From contig CM055095.1 of assembly GCA_029204225.1 (NCBI GenBank), positions 76,323,431-76,387,430 on the forward strand: a DNA stretch of 64,000 bases, given 5' to 3'. Shown here in pieces: positions 42,686-52,458 of this stretch. Each line of letters starts with the position of its first letter. Within the stretch, counting starts at the first letter, position 1. This DNA is from Diphasiastrum complanatum. Taxonomy: Eukaryota > Streptophyta > Lycopodiopsida > Lycopodiales > Lycopodiaceae. The notes under the pieces were generated by a model that saw only the letters and a program-made list of their open reading frames with translations, had not been told where the DNA came from and did no database searches. A program made the translations under genes and the position numbers.

Positions 42686-44617
42686 TCAAGCAAAGGAAGA
42701 GGCATATATGAATGTGTTGTTATAGATACAACATGAAAGATGCCCCTCTTTGCCATGTAAGGTGAGCCATAAAGACTCGGCCATGCATCTTGAAGATCTT
42801 CTTGAAATCATATGAAGAAGAAACTCCTCCTCACACATTGGCCCCATCATAACTTGAATACCTTCAAAAAGGATAACTTGTGATGCTTCTTGAGAAGCCT
42901 TGATCTCGGCCACTTCCAAGATTGAATCTTCATGCAATATGACATCTCTATTCACGATCACATTTGAAATAGAGAGTGTAAAGACACTAAAGGCCTCCTT
43001 GATGGATGAGTATCCAATCATGATCCATGAGCTTGGATCATCCTTCCTTCTTGTTTCCAAGGGAATATGTGCAAAGCAAGCACTACCAAGCTCACTAAGG
43101 TGATCAACCTTAGGCTTCATCTTGAATAAAACTTCATATGGTGCTATTCCTTCAAGAGATCCAATACTCCTCAAAGATTTGATCTTCAATGAGAATTTCT
43201 TCTCAACATATGCTTTGAATAATAAGGAATAATCATACACCATAATACTTGAAGAGAGAAGATATGTGCATCTCGTGTAATCCTCCTCCTTTGAAATATT
43301 GGAAATATAAGAAACATCAAGAGAGTTTGCACTCTCACTTGGATCCAATTTGTAGATGCCTTCAAATCTTGATCCATATGCAAGGATCTCACCATCCTTC
43401 TTAATCACACAATTGTCAATATTGAAATTGACATCAAAGCCACTATCAAGAAGTTGGCCAACACTTAAGATGTTATTTGTAAGCTTTGGGACAAAAAGAA
43501 CATTGTTGAGAAAGAGATCTTTAGAAGATGCAAGCTTCAAGGGAATAATTCCTACTCCTTCAATATTGCACTCATGCTTACTTGCAAAGTATATGGTCTT
43601 CTTGACTCTATCATAAGGCATAATAGATGAAAAAAAGTGCTTGGAGCCACACATATGTGAAGATGCTCCACTATCAATATACCATGAGTCATCCTTGTTG
43701 AAGGTGGAAGAGGAGAAGCTTGATGCCATAAGAGAGCCTTCTCTATCACTTGCAATATAGTCTTCTTTCTCATTGGTGATGTTGGCTTGATTGAGTTGAT
43801 TCTTCTTCTTGAAACAATTGGTGGCATAATGGCCTTTCTTGCCACAATAAAAGCACTTGATCATCTTCTTCTTGAGATTTGAATTAGAAGCATGAGAGGT
43901 ATCCTCCTCCTCTCCATCTTGGTCTTTAGCTTTGTCATTAGAGAAGTGATGGTGTTGCTTCTTACTCCTCTCTTTGTGCTTGGCAAATAGAACTTTGCCA
44001 TCATCATGATTGAGTGATAGCTTGTCCATCCTCAAGAGTTTGTACTCTTGTCTTGATTCTTCAGGAATAAGCACACTTTGAAGGGCCTCCAAACTTGGTA
44101 GCTCCTCCTTAATAGCATAGGATTGGACAAGGTTGTCATATTCATCTCTCAAGCCATTGAGAATGACTTGGACTAGCTCACTTTGATTGATTGAGTCACC
44201 AATACATGCAAGCTCCCTATGAATATCCTTGACTCTCAAAACATAATTAGATGCACTCTCATCACTCTTTTGACTACTTTGGAATATTTGATTTTTAAGA
44301 GTGAGGAGCCTAGAGGTGTTCTTAGCCTCATAGATGGACTTGAGACAATCCCAAGCTTTCTTGGATGTAGAACAATCACCAATCTCCCTCAATATCTCAT
44401 TAGAGACATTCATCTTAATGTAGTGGAGAGTCATCCTGGCTCTCTTCTTGTATTTTTGCACTTCTTGAAGGACTTGAGGCTCCTCCTCAATCCCAAGTAC
44501 AATGTCCATCACATCTTGGAGTATCAAGATGGACTCCATCCTCAACTTCCATATTGAATAATTGGAAGTAGACAATCTCTCACTTGGTTGCAACAAGTAT
44601 GAACTCATTGAAGTCAT
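42686..44617 (-). pseudogene. gag-pol: Copia-3 gag-protease with deleted integrase
   Basis: The ATG at 44617 gives an uninterrupted 643-codon frame. Gag (MSSYLLQPSERLSTSNYSIW), CCHC knuckle CFYCGKKGHYATNC and protease DSGASSHM are intact. After FEGIYKLDPSE the GAG-pre-integrase zinc end is missing and only scraps of the integrase remain (VEKKFSLKIKSLRS, then YEVLFKMKPKVDHL and GYSSIKEAF). The catalytic Asp/Glu context is lost, and RT and RNase H are absent. Remaining minus-strand sequence to 41930 shows no recognisable pol domain. An intact gag with deleted pol resembles other non-autonomous elements that depend on a helper. Confidence 0.9.
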
Positions 44618-45093
44618 GTAAAGTGGAGATAAATAAAAGTGATGAACAAAAAATGTTGCTTCTCTCTCACTATCGGATCCAATAATGGTGTGCTACCATC
44701 TCCTATGCAAGATCTTGCAACAAACTGTGAGATGATTCTCACTAGCTATCTCAATCTCTCCAAAACTAGATCTACTTCACATCAAATGATGGAGTATGGG
44801 CAAAGTTAGGATCAAACACTCTTAGCACGTGTGAAATACACTAAGAAACCAAATTTGACTCAAATACAATGATATTGCATGAAACAAAATGGCTAAGATC
44901 TCAAAACAATGCCTAGATCACATATAGATGAGATTGGCAAGCATACAACTGTGATTTTGGATCAACCAAGCAATCTCTTGACCAAACCAAATGTGTCCAC
45001 CCAGGTCTAGGTGCCCTACCTGACCCTCTTCAAAAGCTTATAACTTTTGATTGGCTCAACCAAATGGAATAAAACTGATTGCAACAGAAACTA

Positions 45094-45794
45094 TGTGAAG
45101 AATTGCCAAAAATTGGCAAATCTAGCTTGATAAAAAACCATGCAGAATAGTGTAAATTGTGTACACAAGTGGGTCCCACACATGTGAGGCCATGATGCCA
45201 CATGGGAAACCCATCCTAATGTAGGTTAGGTCAAGTCAAGAGAGTTGGTCATGTCTATTTGGTGGTCATCCCTACTTTATAGGACCTACACCTAAGTTTA
45301 AGGTGAAAATTTGACCAACTAGCTACCTACCAAGCATAACTCTAAGAAATAGACTAGGGTTTCATTTTAGTTCAAGGAGAGTGAGTTGACTTCCTTATTA
45401 CATGCTGGAAATCCACCTAACTTCAAGAAGGAAGTCGAATTTGCTATGTATTCCCTCTCTCCATAGTGAGAAGATAGAAAATTTTTGGAGCTCATTGGCA
45501 ATCTCAAGCTAGTTCACTATGTACATTGAGTTTTTGTGATCCAAATGAAACCAAATCAATTTCTACTTGTTTCTCAGGTTGAAGGCCGTACTACAGCCTG
45601 TAGTACACACGTGTGGGCTCGGATTTCAATGTTTATCAATGCTTTTGATTGTTAATGCTTGTTGTTTGTCAAATTGCCAATCTAGATCAACTTTTTTGTA
45701 TCTAGTTTTTTGATAGATTGTTAAGCAAGCATCCAATCACTCTTGTGGATCTTTTGTAGATCCATTTATGGTCCTAAAGTACAGTACTTTCACA
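45094..45794 (+). mobile_element. Solo LTR inside the leader of copia-3
   Basis: 701 bp from TGTGAAGAATTGCC to CAGTACTTTCACA with TSD AACTA at 45089-45093 and 45795-45799. The uninterrupted copia-1 leader reads GAAACTAGACAG at the same place, confirming the insertion. It carries CACACGTGTGGG near 45606. Strand is uncertain. Confidence 0.85.
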
Positions 45795-46068
45795 AACTAG
45801 ACAAAAATAGCTTCAAAACAAGCTATCAAGCAAGATAAATGGATCAAACATGAGAGAGAACTTCCAAACTGAAATTGGATGTTCCTCACACGTGTCTGAG
45901 CACTTGATTCTATACAGTACCAGGTCAGACCCAATCAATGTCCTTTTGATCTCTTTTGATCCAAGATTGAACAAGATAGCTAGGAAAATGGGCCTTGACA
46001 ACTTCTAGCTCAAGATTGATGAAATTTTTTTCACTTAGATGGATCAAAATGCATGGTAACCTTAGGTA

Positions 46069-46081
46069 GGCTCTGATACCA
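46069..46081 (-). other. Primer-binding site (Met-tRNA type) of copia-3
   Basis: The minus strand reads TGGTATCAGAGCC right after the 5' LTR end. Confidence 0.9.
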
Positions 46082-46901
46082 TGTTGAATTTCACACGTGT
46101 GGATTGTCCACTACATGTACTTGTGATCTCCTAAGGTGTGTAGATGCACCAAGATCAAGACTAGATTGAGATTCAAGATCTATCTTTGATTCTATGGCAA
46201 AAACACACTACTACATGCATTCAATCACTTCCAACTCTCACTCACACGTGTGGGAAGTGTTCCAAAAGTATTCTAAGTAAAAACAAGCTGCTCTCCTCGA
46301 GTAGAGAGAGAAAAACCATCATGAGCTCTCAGGTAGAGAGAGAAAGTTAGAAATTCAATGACACTCAAAATCCATTCAATCTCAAAATCAATTAGATCCA
46401 AAAGGAGGAGTACAATGATACTAATAGATTCATGAGCTACCACTATGCTTAACTATGATTGGATCACACTTTGCCACCTCTTAATCCTATTGGACCATTG
46501 ATCCATGCACCTCTAAATTCTATTGGACTATATTCAAGCACACCTCAATTTTCTATTGGACCTCACAAGGTTCCACCTCTAAATCCTATTGGATCTCTTA
46601 AGCTTCGTCAAACAAAAGCATGACACTTGTCTACACTCTAATTGGCACAAGTTTGGCTCTATTTTGGCTCAATATTGGCATTACAAGTGGAAATGGATAA
46701 TTTGCCATCTATGCCAAATTTGACCCTATCAACATCCTACACCTAAATGCTTGACTATGAAATTCTATGAGACCCCTATATCAAACATTTCGATTTACTT
46801 TACAATTCTCCACACGTGGGAACATCCTCCACACATGTGAGATTCACTTACAAACTTCTATCATAAAAAATACCAAGCTAGATTTTTGCCAATTTCTCAC
46901 A
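46082..46901 (-). repeat. 5' LTR of copia-3
   Basis: 820 bp, same ends as 41110-41929, followed by TCTAT at 46902. The length is identical to its partner. Confidence 0.93.
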
Positions 46902-46906
46902 TCTAT

Positions 46907-47226
46907 TTCATTTCATGCTTATACATGGTTCTCTACTATCCATTGGTGCACTATCTTGGTGATTGCTTGCAATTCTATGTGTAGAATGATCTATATTTGC
47001 TATTTTTGGATCCACACATGTGAAATACAGTAGCTTGCTGGTTTTGTACGGATAGCAATAGTACATAATCATTTCATTCAAGTTTGATCAAGTTCTATTA
47101 GTGTTTGCATCTCAAATTGTGTGTAGATGCTGATTTTTCTACATTGGTGAGATTGGTAGTGTATTTCTCTTTCTAATTAAAGATCATTCAAGTAGATTGG
47201 ATCTTAAGGATCTGAAATCTTTCACA
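46907..47226 (+). repeat. 3' LTR of copia-2, right part
   Basis: Continues the LTR split at 41109 (TTCATTTCATGCTTATACATGG ... GAAATCTTTCACA). TGGGA follows at 47227. The shared palindrome here has decayed to CACACATGTG (about 47012). Confidence 0.92.
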
Positions 47227-47231
47227 TGGGA

Positions 47232-47761
47232 TGCATTCCATACACAAGATAGTATGGAGTCTGTCTAGTTGTAATCTTTTTAGCAGTTCTATATGCCCAT
47301 AAGACAGATGGTAACTTCTGATCCCAATCAGAAGAATGTGTTTCCATTACTTTATTCAAAATTTTACATAAAATTCCATTTGCCCACTCCGTAAGCCCAT
47401 TTGCTTTTGGATTATATGGAGTGGTTTGACGATGTGTAATAGAAAAATATGACAACATGACTTCTATGGTCTGATTAAGAAAATGGGTTCCCCTATCACT
47501 AACGAGTTCTAAGGGACAACCATATCGCGTGATAATGTTTTGGAATAAAAATTTTGCTACAGTCTTAGCATCGTTCTTAATTGTGGCTTCGGCCTCTACC
47601 ATCTTGGTAGCATAGTCCGTGGCAACGAGTATGTAATGACGACGAGTTTTACGCGTGATCGGTTTAATAGGCCCTACAAAATCTATCCACCACTTCTCAA
47701 AGTGTGCTAAGGGAATAATTGGAGTAAGCGGCCAATGTGTTGCGAAGCTGGGTTTCCCCAT
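47232..47761 (-). pseudogene. Tat integrase core, cut by copia-2
   Basis: The minus-strand frame includes WWIDFVGPIKPITRK (first Asp), LVSDRGTHFLNQ (second Asp) and NPKANGLTEWANGIL (Glu), so the DD-E triad is present. It ends YLVYGMHP at the insertion point and continues at 35030. The HHCC zinc end upstream (47762-47885) is broken. Confidence 0.88.
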
Positions 47762-47885
47762 CCTCTGTCATGTATCACATTTTTTAATGAAGAATTTAAC
47801 ATCTCTATAGACGGTTCTAAACATCGGCGGAGACTATCGTCAGCTCCTAATTTATACAATACACTATTTACAATCGTGTAAGGTC

Positions 47886-48930
47886 CTACCTTAGAAAGAA
47901 AAACATTTTTTTGTTGTTTATTAAATGTTCAAGATATATCTGGTCCTGTAAAAAATTAATAACGTCCCTATAAATTGATGTATCTGATTGAATACGCATT
48001 ATATGTTCATCTAAAAACTCATCAGAAATGGGTTCTAATTGATTTTTTGTTTGGAGACGGGATATATAGTCGGCATTTTGATGATCCTTGCCTCTTCTTA
48101 ATTCTACTTCATAATTAAACTCATCTAATAATAATACCCATCTAGCTATTCTACCCAAAAGATCAGGTTTATTCACTAAATGTTTTAATGCGTAATGATC
48201 TACGTGAAAAACAAAAGGGTATCCTAAAAGGTAATGTCTAAATTTCTTTACTGAATAAATCATGCCTAGTGCTTCTCGCTCTGTAGCGGAATAATTCTTT
48301 TCTGATGCAACGAGTTGCCTTCCTGCATAGTAAATTGGATAATCTATATTTTGGTCATCTTTATGACTAAGCACCACACCTATCGCAAAAGATGATGTGT
48401 CTACATATACATGGAACTTTTTAGCCCAATTTGGAGGTCTAACCCCAGTGGCTTCTGCTAATGACTGTTTCAATTGATTAAAAGCTTGCTGATGGTCCTG
48501 TGTCCAATGGTACTCAACAGATGTTTTTAGTAAACTTGTTAATGGAGTTATTATCATAGCATAATCTTTAATTATCCTCCGATAATAACCTACATGTCCT
48601 AGAAAACATCTAAGCTCTCTTAACTTGGTTGGTTCTAATAATTCTAAATTTATTTTTATTTTTTCGATGTCGGCTTGTATACCATCCTTCAAAATTTTAT
48701 GCCCTAAAATGATGCCTTCCCTCATCCCAAAGTAACACTTAGCTGGATGCAGTTTAAGAGATGTCTCTTCTTCTCAATGTTTTCTCTAATGCATCTAAAT
48801 GGTTTTTAGTTGATGAATAGACACAAAAGTCATCCATAAAAAATTCTAAAAACTTTCTTAAATTTTTTTGAAAAATATTTGTCATCATACGTTGGAATGT
48901 GGCAGGTGCATTACAAAGACCAAAGGGCAT
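47886..48930 (-). pseudogene. pol: Tat reverse transcriptase (palm only) and RNase H
   Basis: It starts at MPFGLCNAPATFQRMM (48930), then FMDDFCVYSS with catalytic aspartates intact. A shift near 48770 leads to LRCFLGHVGYYRRIIKDYAM. RNase H follows with VYVDTSSFAIGVVLSHKDD, REALGMIYSVKKFRHYLLGY and RGKDHQNADYISR. The RT fingers expected between the protease and MPFGL are deleted: only about 130 bp separate them. The element cannot reverse-transcribe itself. Confidence 0.88.
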
Positions 48931-49057
48931 TCACGTATATGCGTACGTCTTCCAATTAGTGGTGAAAGTTGTTTTGGATGTATCTTCCTCTTTTATCCTA
49001 ATTCTTTAACCATTGTTTTTGTTACAAGGTTGATACTAGATCTTGAATCTATTAGTA

Positions 49058-49669
49058 TTATATCTCTATGATTTGATCTCCTATGATCGCACTAATCTCT
49101 GGAACTCCACAATATCTTCTATCTACATATTCTACTCTATTACTGTATGCGGGTATTCTTAATGTAACTAACTTCTCCTCTTCCTCAGTCCCTACTGACT
49201 GAAGCCCTTCTTCCTCCGAAGTATAGCTCGAGGAAGATATAGGTGTCTCACCTTCGTACTTATCTTTTTCCCATGATATGGAAATTCTTTTATGACTTTT
49301 TCCTGTCGGTGTCTCCATCTGGTCTCTGAAGGTAATCTCTTTTTTCTTCCAGTGGGTTATAGCATCGGCCTGATAGAGCCATGGCTGTCCTAATAACACT
49401 CTATATGACGATTGTCTCGTAGTTTTTAATATTAAAAAATCCATAAGAAACTTATCGTCTCCAATATAAACTATAACCTGAGATAGTTCTCCTATTGGTG
49501 ATCTTCTAGTTGCATCGGCTAACCTTAAATGTCTTAAAGTGGGTGCTATTCTATGATAAATGCCTAATTCATATGTTGTTTCTTCAGTCATTATATTTAC
49601 ACTAGATCCGGAATCTATGGGTACATTATCCAAGATGCAGCCATTAATTAACTGGTTGGACTTCATCAC
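49058..49669 (-). pseudogene. Tat aspartic protease region
   Basis: The active site VPIDSGSSVNIM is near the N-terminus, and the flap-side motif VLLGQPWLYQADAI lies about 90 residues later. An acidic Ser/Glu-rich segment (TSEEEGLQSVGTEEEE) follows. Intact over 203 codons. It is disconnected from the zinc knuckle at 50121-50167 by broken sequence. Confidence 0.8.
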
Positions 49670-50120
49670 TATAATTAACTAATCCTATGTTGACTACTAG
49701 TAACTTTGCTTTTCTTCTCTTTTTATTTTGCAAAAATTGCTTAATTTTTTTTATAATATTGGTTATCGTCTAATAACTGTTTAAAAGTTATATTGGGCAT
49801 TCTAGAAACAAGGTCTTCGACAATATGATAAGAATGGTTTCTAAGTGACGACGGATCTCTAGGTATCTCGCTACTTATAATTGGATCTGAAAATGTCACT
49901 TTTTTAACTTTTCTAGTTTCTTCGTCTAAAAGCTTATTAGCTTCTGGACTATAGTGGAATCTCGTGTTCCGCCCCTTCGCAAAATAGTGTACTATTGACC
50001 AGTACGCTGTTTCGGTATAATAGTTTTTTGGTTAGTAGGAGTTGCAGTATAAGCTACCTCCTCATGATTATTAGTCAGACAGAGGAATAGTTCATCTTCT
50101 AAATAATTAGTCTGTAAACT

Positions 50121-50404
50121 GGACAGTTGGTCTTAGAATGGCCTTCCTTCCCACACGCGGTACACCAAACATTGGCATTAGGCTTTGCTTTCTTTCACTT
50201 GGCTTTAACATCAGATATTTGGACCTTTAGATCACTCATTTCTCTTGTTAACAACTCAACACTTTTCCTTAATGGATCCATCTTTTCGGATTTCTCCATT
50301 CTTTTCTTTCTTTCTGTGTTCCTATTCTTAGTTTTCCTATAAGAAGATTCTTCTTCCGATGAAGAAGAATAAGATGAATACTCATAAGATTCTTCCATAT
50401 CCAT
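50121..50404 (-). pseudogene. Tat gag C-terminal part: charged region and zinc knuckle
   Basis: 50404-50195 encodes an acidic Ser-rich then basic segment (RKTKNRNTERKKRMEKSEKM). Shortly after, in another frame, comes WCTACGKEGHSKTNC (50167-50121), a CCHC nucleocapsid knuckle. Confidence 0.65.
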
Positions 50405-50520
50405 TGAATCAGATTCTGATTCGGACTCGATAGATGTTTCAGATTCTTCTTTTCATTTAAATTTGTGTTTTTACTACTTTTTCTTTCATTTCTCCGTCTA
50501 CGATAAATTCGAGAGGTTTC

Positions 50521-51358
50521 TTAATTCTCGGTAGAGGCAATGACATCTTCTAAAGAAGTCATCAAACCCTGTCGACAATAACAGTCCATTTTATTAGGCA
50601 AACCACCCAAGAACCATTCATTTTGCATAGGAACTAGATAGTGGGCTCCTAACTTTCCTATTAAATTCTTAACCCTACGAGTATATTTCCTAAGTGATTC
50701 CTTTGGTTTTTTTTTCAACAGAGTTAAGCCGAGCCAACAATCTAGTGGAATATCCTATCTCCCTAAACTGTTTAAGGAATGTTGCTTTTAAAGCGTTCCA
50801 AATATTAACTGTTTCCGATACTAATTGACTATACCAAATCCTAGCCTGCTTCCGCAGAAGACCTGGCAAAATTCTAACTTTATCCTTGTTCGTCTGCTCT
50901 TTGTTTGCTATGGTAATGGATTCAAATAGCGACATATAACTATCCGCATCTTCAGATAATGATCCTTTAAAGAAATCATATCTGATTTTTGTAGATGTGG
51001 GTGGCGCTGGATTAGCCATATTAACAGATGGTGGTGAACTAGATGAACTTGGAGGATCTAAATCTAAACTTCGCTCAAAAAAAGAGTCTGAACTTGGTTC
51101 GGAAGTAGAATCAGACAAATCTGATTCAGGTGAATCTGTAGAACTTGGTGTTTCAATGGATCTTTCCTCAAATGAATCTACAAATGCTGTAGTAGCGTGT
51201 AAAAGATCATTAAACGCTTCAAGTGTTAATCTTGCTCTAACTGGTGAGTTTTGCAAATTCTGCAAATACAAATCTCTAGACTTCCTATATGCTTCTAAAC
51301 ACTGTGCACGCTCTAAACATTTATGTTCAATAATCGCTTGAGAGTAGGTTCTTGGCAT
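50521..51358 (-). pseudogene. gag: Tat gag (capsid)
   Basis: The ATG at 51358 (MPRTYSQAIIEHKCLERAQC) follows the leader. After a Ser-rich acidic spacer, the retrotransposon gag domain appears (YDFFKGSLSEDADSYMSLFE and LRKQARIWYSQL). A one-base shift near 50705 moves to LRKYTRRVKNLIGKLGAHYL and ends at 50521. The same N-terminus occurs in the fragment at 7568. Confidence 0.82.
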
Positions 51359-51423
51359 GCATTACATGAGAAAGATTCGTACATGTAATACACTTAAAAA
51401 TATTGCAAAAGGTGAATTTCATC

Positions 51424-51441
51424 TCCCCGGCACTGGTGCCA
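51424..51441 (-). other. Primer-binding site of the Tat element
   Basis: The minus strand reads TGGCACCAGTGCCGGGGA a few bases after the 5' LTR. It resembles, with a few changes, the TGGCGCCGTTGCCGGGGA site (Asp-tRNA type) known from Athila/Tat elements. The relative at 7482 reads TGGCGTCGTTGTCGAGGA. Confidence 0.75.
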
Positions 51442-51446
51442 AATTA

Positions 51447-52458
51447 TGTGGTGGCCTAGTCGTTATAGATTTTCACAAAATCAATGAATTACGTAGTATA
51501 AAAGGTTTGATCGTTTCCTAAGAGAGAGAATAATCTCATCTTTTGCATGGTAAATGTATGTATGATGATAAACAGACTAGAGTGTATAAAGTTCACAATG
51601 AATACTACAGCGACATAATTGGTTATCCAAAGATATTTGGGTAAATTGGCATCCAGGAACACCAATGATGAAACAATTTGGTCAAAGTCTATGATTGTAA
51701 GAATTTTCAGGCTCTTCAGGCATCAGGAAAACAGTTAGAACTGACAACAACTAGCAATTAGATTCATCAAGCAAAATCACATTAGCTAAAAGTTCTTCTT
51801 AATCAAACACATAGAATTAGTTTTTATCGCAGGAAGCAAACAAGACAGAGCCTCAATCAATCCCATTATCTGAACACATAGCTCATTCAGACTTGGAGGA
51901 TTTTCTGCTAAAAGTTATGTTTAACCGCTTCGGCTAATTCCCTGCACAGATTAGTCAGAATTATTACTTGCTGGTGTCACTTTAAAATCCGTGTTAGAGT
52001 AACTGAAATTCAGTATAACTTAAGAGATGTGTGTGACACAAACAGAACAGTATCACAATCAATCACAGATCATACAGAGTGTGTTCGCACAAATGATAAG
52101 AAGTAATTTTGTGAGAGATAACATAAGGCAAGAATGTTCAAGCTATAAGAACTTGCTCTTTGCTCTCTATTGATACTCAGCTTTGCGTAGAAATGCGTAT
52201 GTACAATGTCACATAGTGCTATCCGTATAGGAATGTTCTTCAGTATCAATGTCGCTTACGAACCGTCAAATGTCAGTTCTGAACTTCTATTGCGTCTCTT
52301 TAGAACGTTGCAACTTCTACTCAAAATATGAATTTACAAAGTGCGAAATAGGCCTTTACATGTATTTAGGCACTATAGCACATTTTATATATATGGAAAT
52401 TGAATTTTTTTACAATATATGACAAAATTTGGATAATGTGAGATCATAAGACTCCACA
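51447..52458 (-). repeat. 5' LTR of the Tat element
   Basis: 1012 bp pairing with 30146-31160. It is followed by TTACA at 52459-52463. Confidence 0.93.

Larger units (their letters stand above)
41110..46901 (-). mobile_element. Ty1/copia element 3, internally deleted relative of copia-1
   Basis: 820-bp LTRs at 41110-41929 and 46082-46901, TSD TCTAT (41105-41109 and 46902-46906). The minus-strand internal region is closely similar to copia-1 but lacks most of integrase and all of RT and RNase H. LTR divergence is roughly 2% by eye. Its 5' leader contains a solo LTR (45094-45794). It is a non-autonomous family member that could only have moved with enzymes from a relative such as copia-1. Confidence 0.93.
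35035..47226 (+). mobile_element. Ty1/copia element 2, with nested copia-3 and a solo LTR
   Basis: LTR starts are at 35035 and 40789. The right LTR is interrupted by copia-3 (41110-46901) and resumes at 46907 to end at 47226. The TSD TGGGA flanks the whole. The plus-strand gag-pol between the LTRs is broken and also hit by a solo LTR. Terminal repeats TGTGAAAGATT/AATCTTTCACA are typical. LTR divergence is about 5% by eye in the first 315 bp. It inserted into the integrase of the Tat element. Confidence 0.93.
30146..52458 (-). mobile_element. Tat/Athila-like Ty3 retrotransposon with nested insertions (outer shell of nest)
   Basis: LTRs at 30146-31160 and 51447-52458 share TGTGGTGGCC...GACTCCACA and the TSD TTACA. 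Primer-binding site, gag, protease, RT, RNase H and integrase run on the minus strand, with additional ORFs between integrase and the 3' LTR. A primer site of TGGCACCAGTGCCGGGGA type and extra 3' ORFs are typical of the Tat/Athila group. Copia-2 (35035-47226) splits the integrase. Removing it leaves about 10.1 kb. LTR divergence is about 5% by eye over the part compared. Confidence 0.9.

Noticed and set aside
45094-45794. A complete small retroelement rather than a solo LTR
   Set aside because: 701 bp with TG...CA ends and a TSD, but no internal primer site, polypurine tract or duplicated LTR ends.
51447-52458. Independent solo LTRs at 30146-31160 and 51447-52458
   Set aside because: Each lacks its own flanking duplication, but together they share TTACA and enclose ordered minus-strand gag-pol with primer site and polypurine tract at the right ends.
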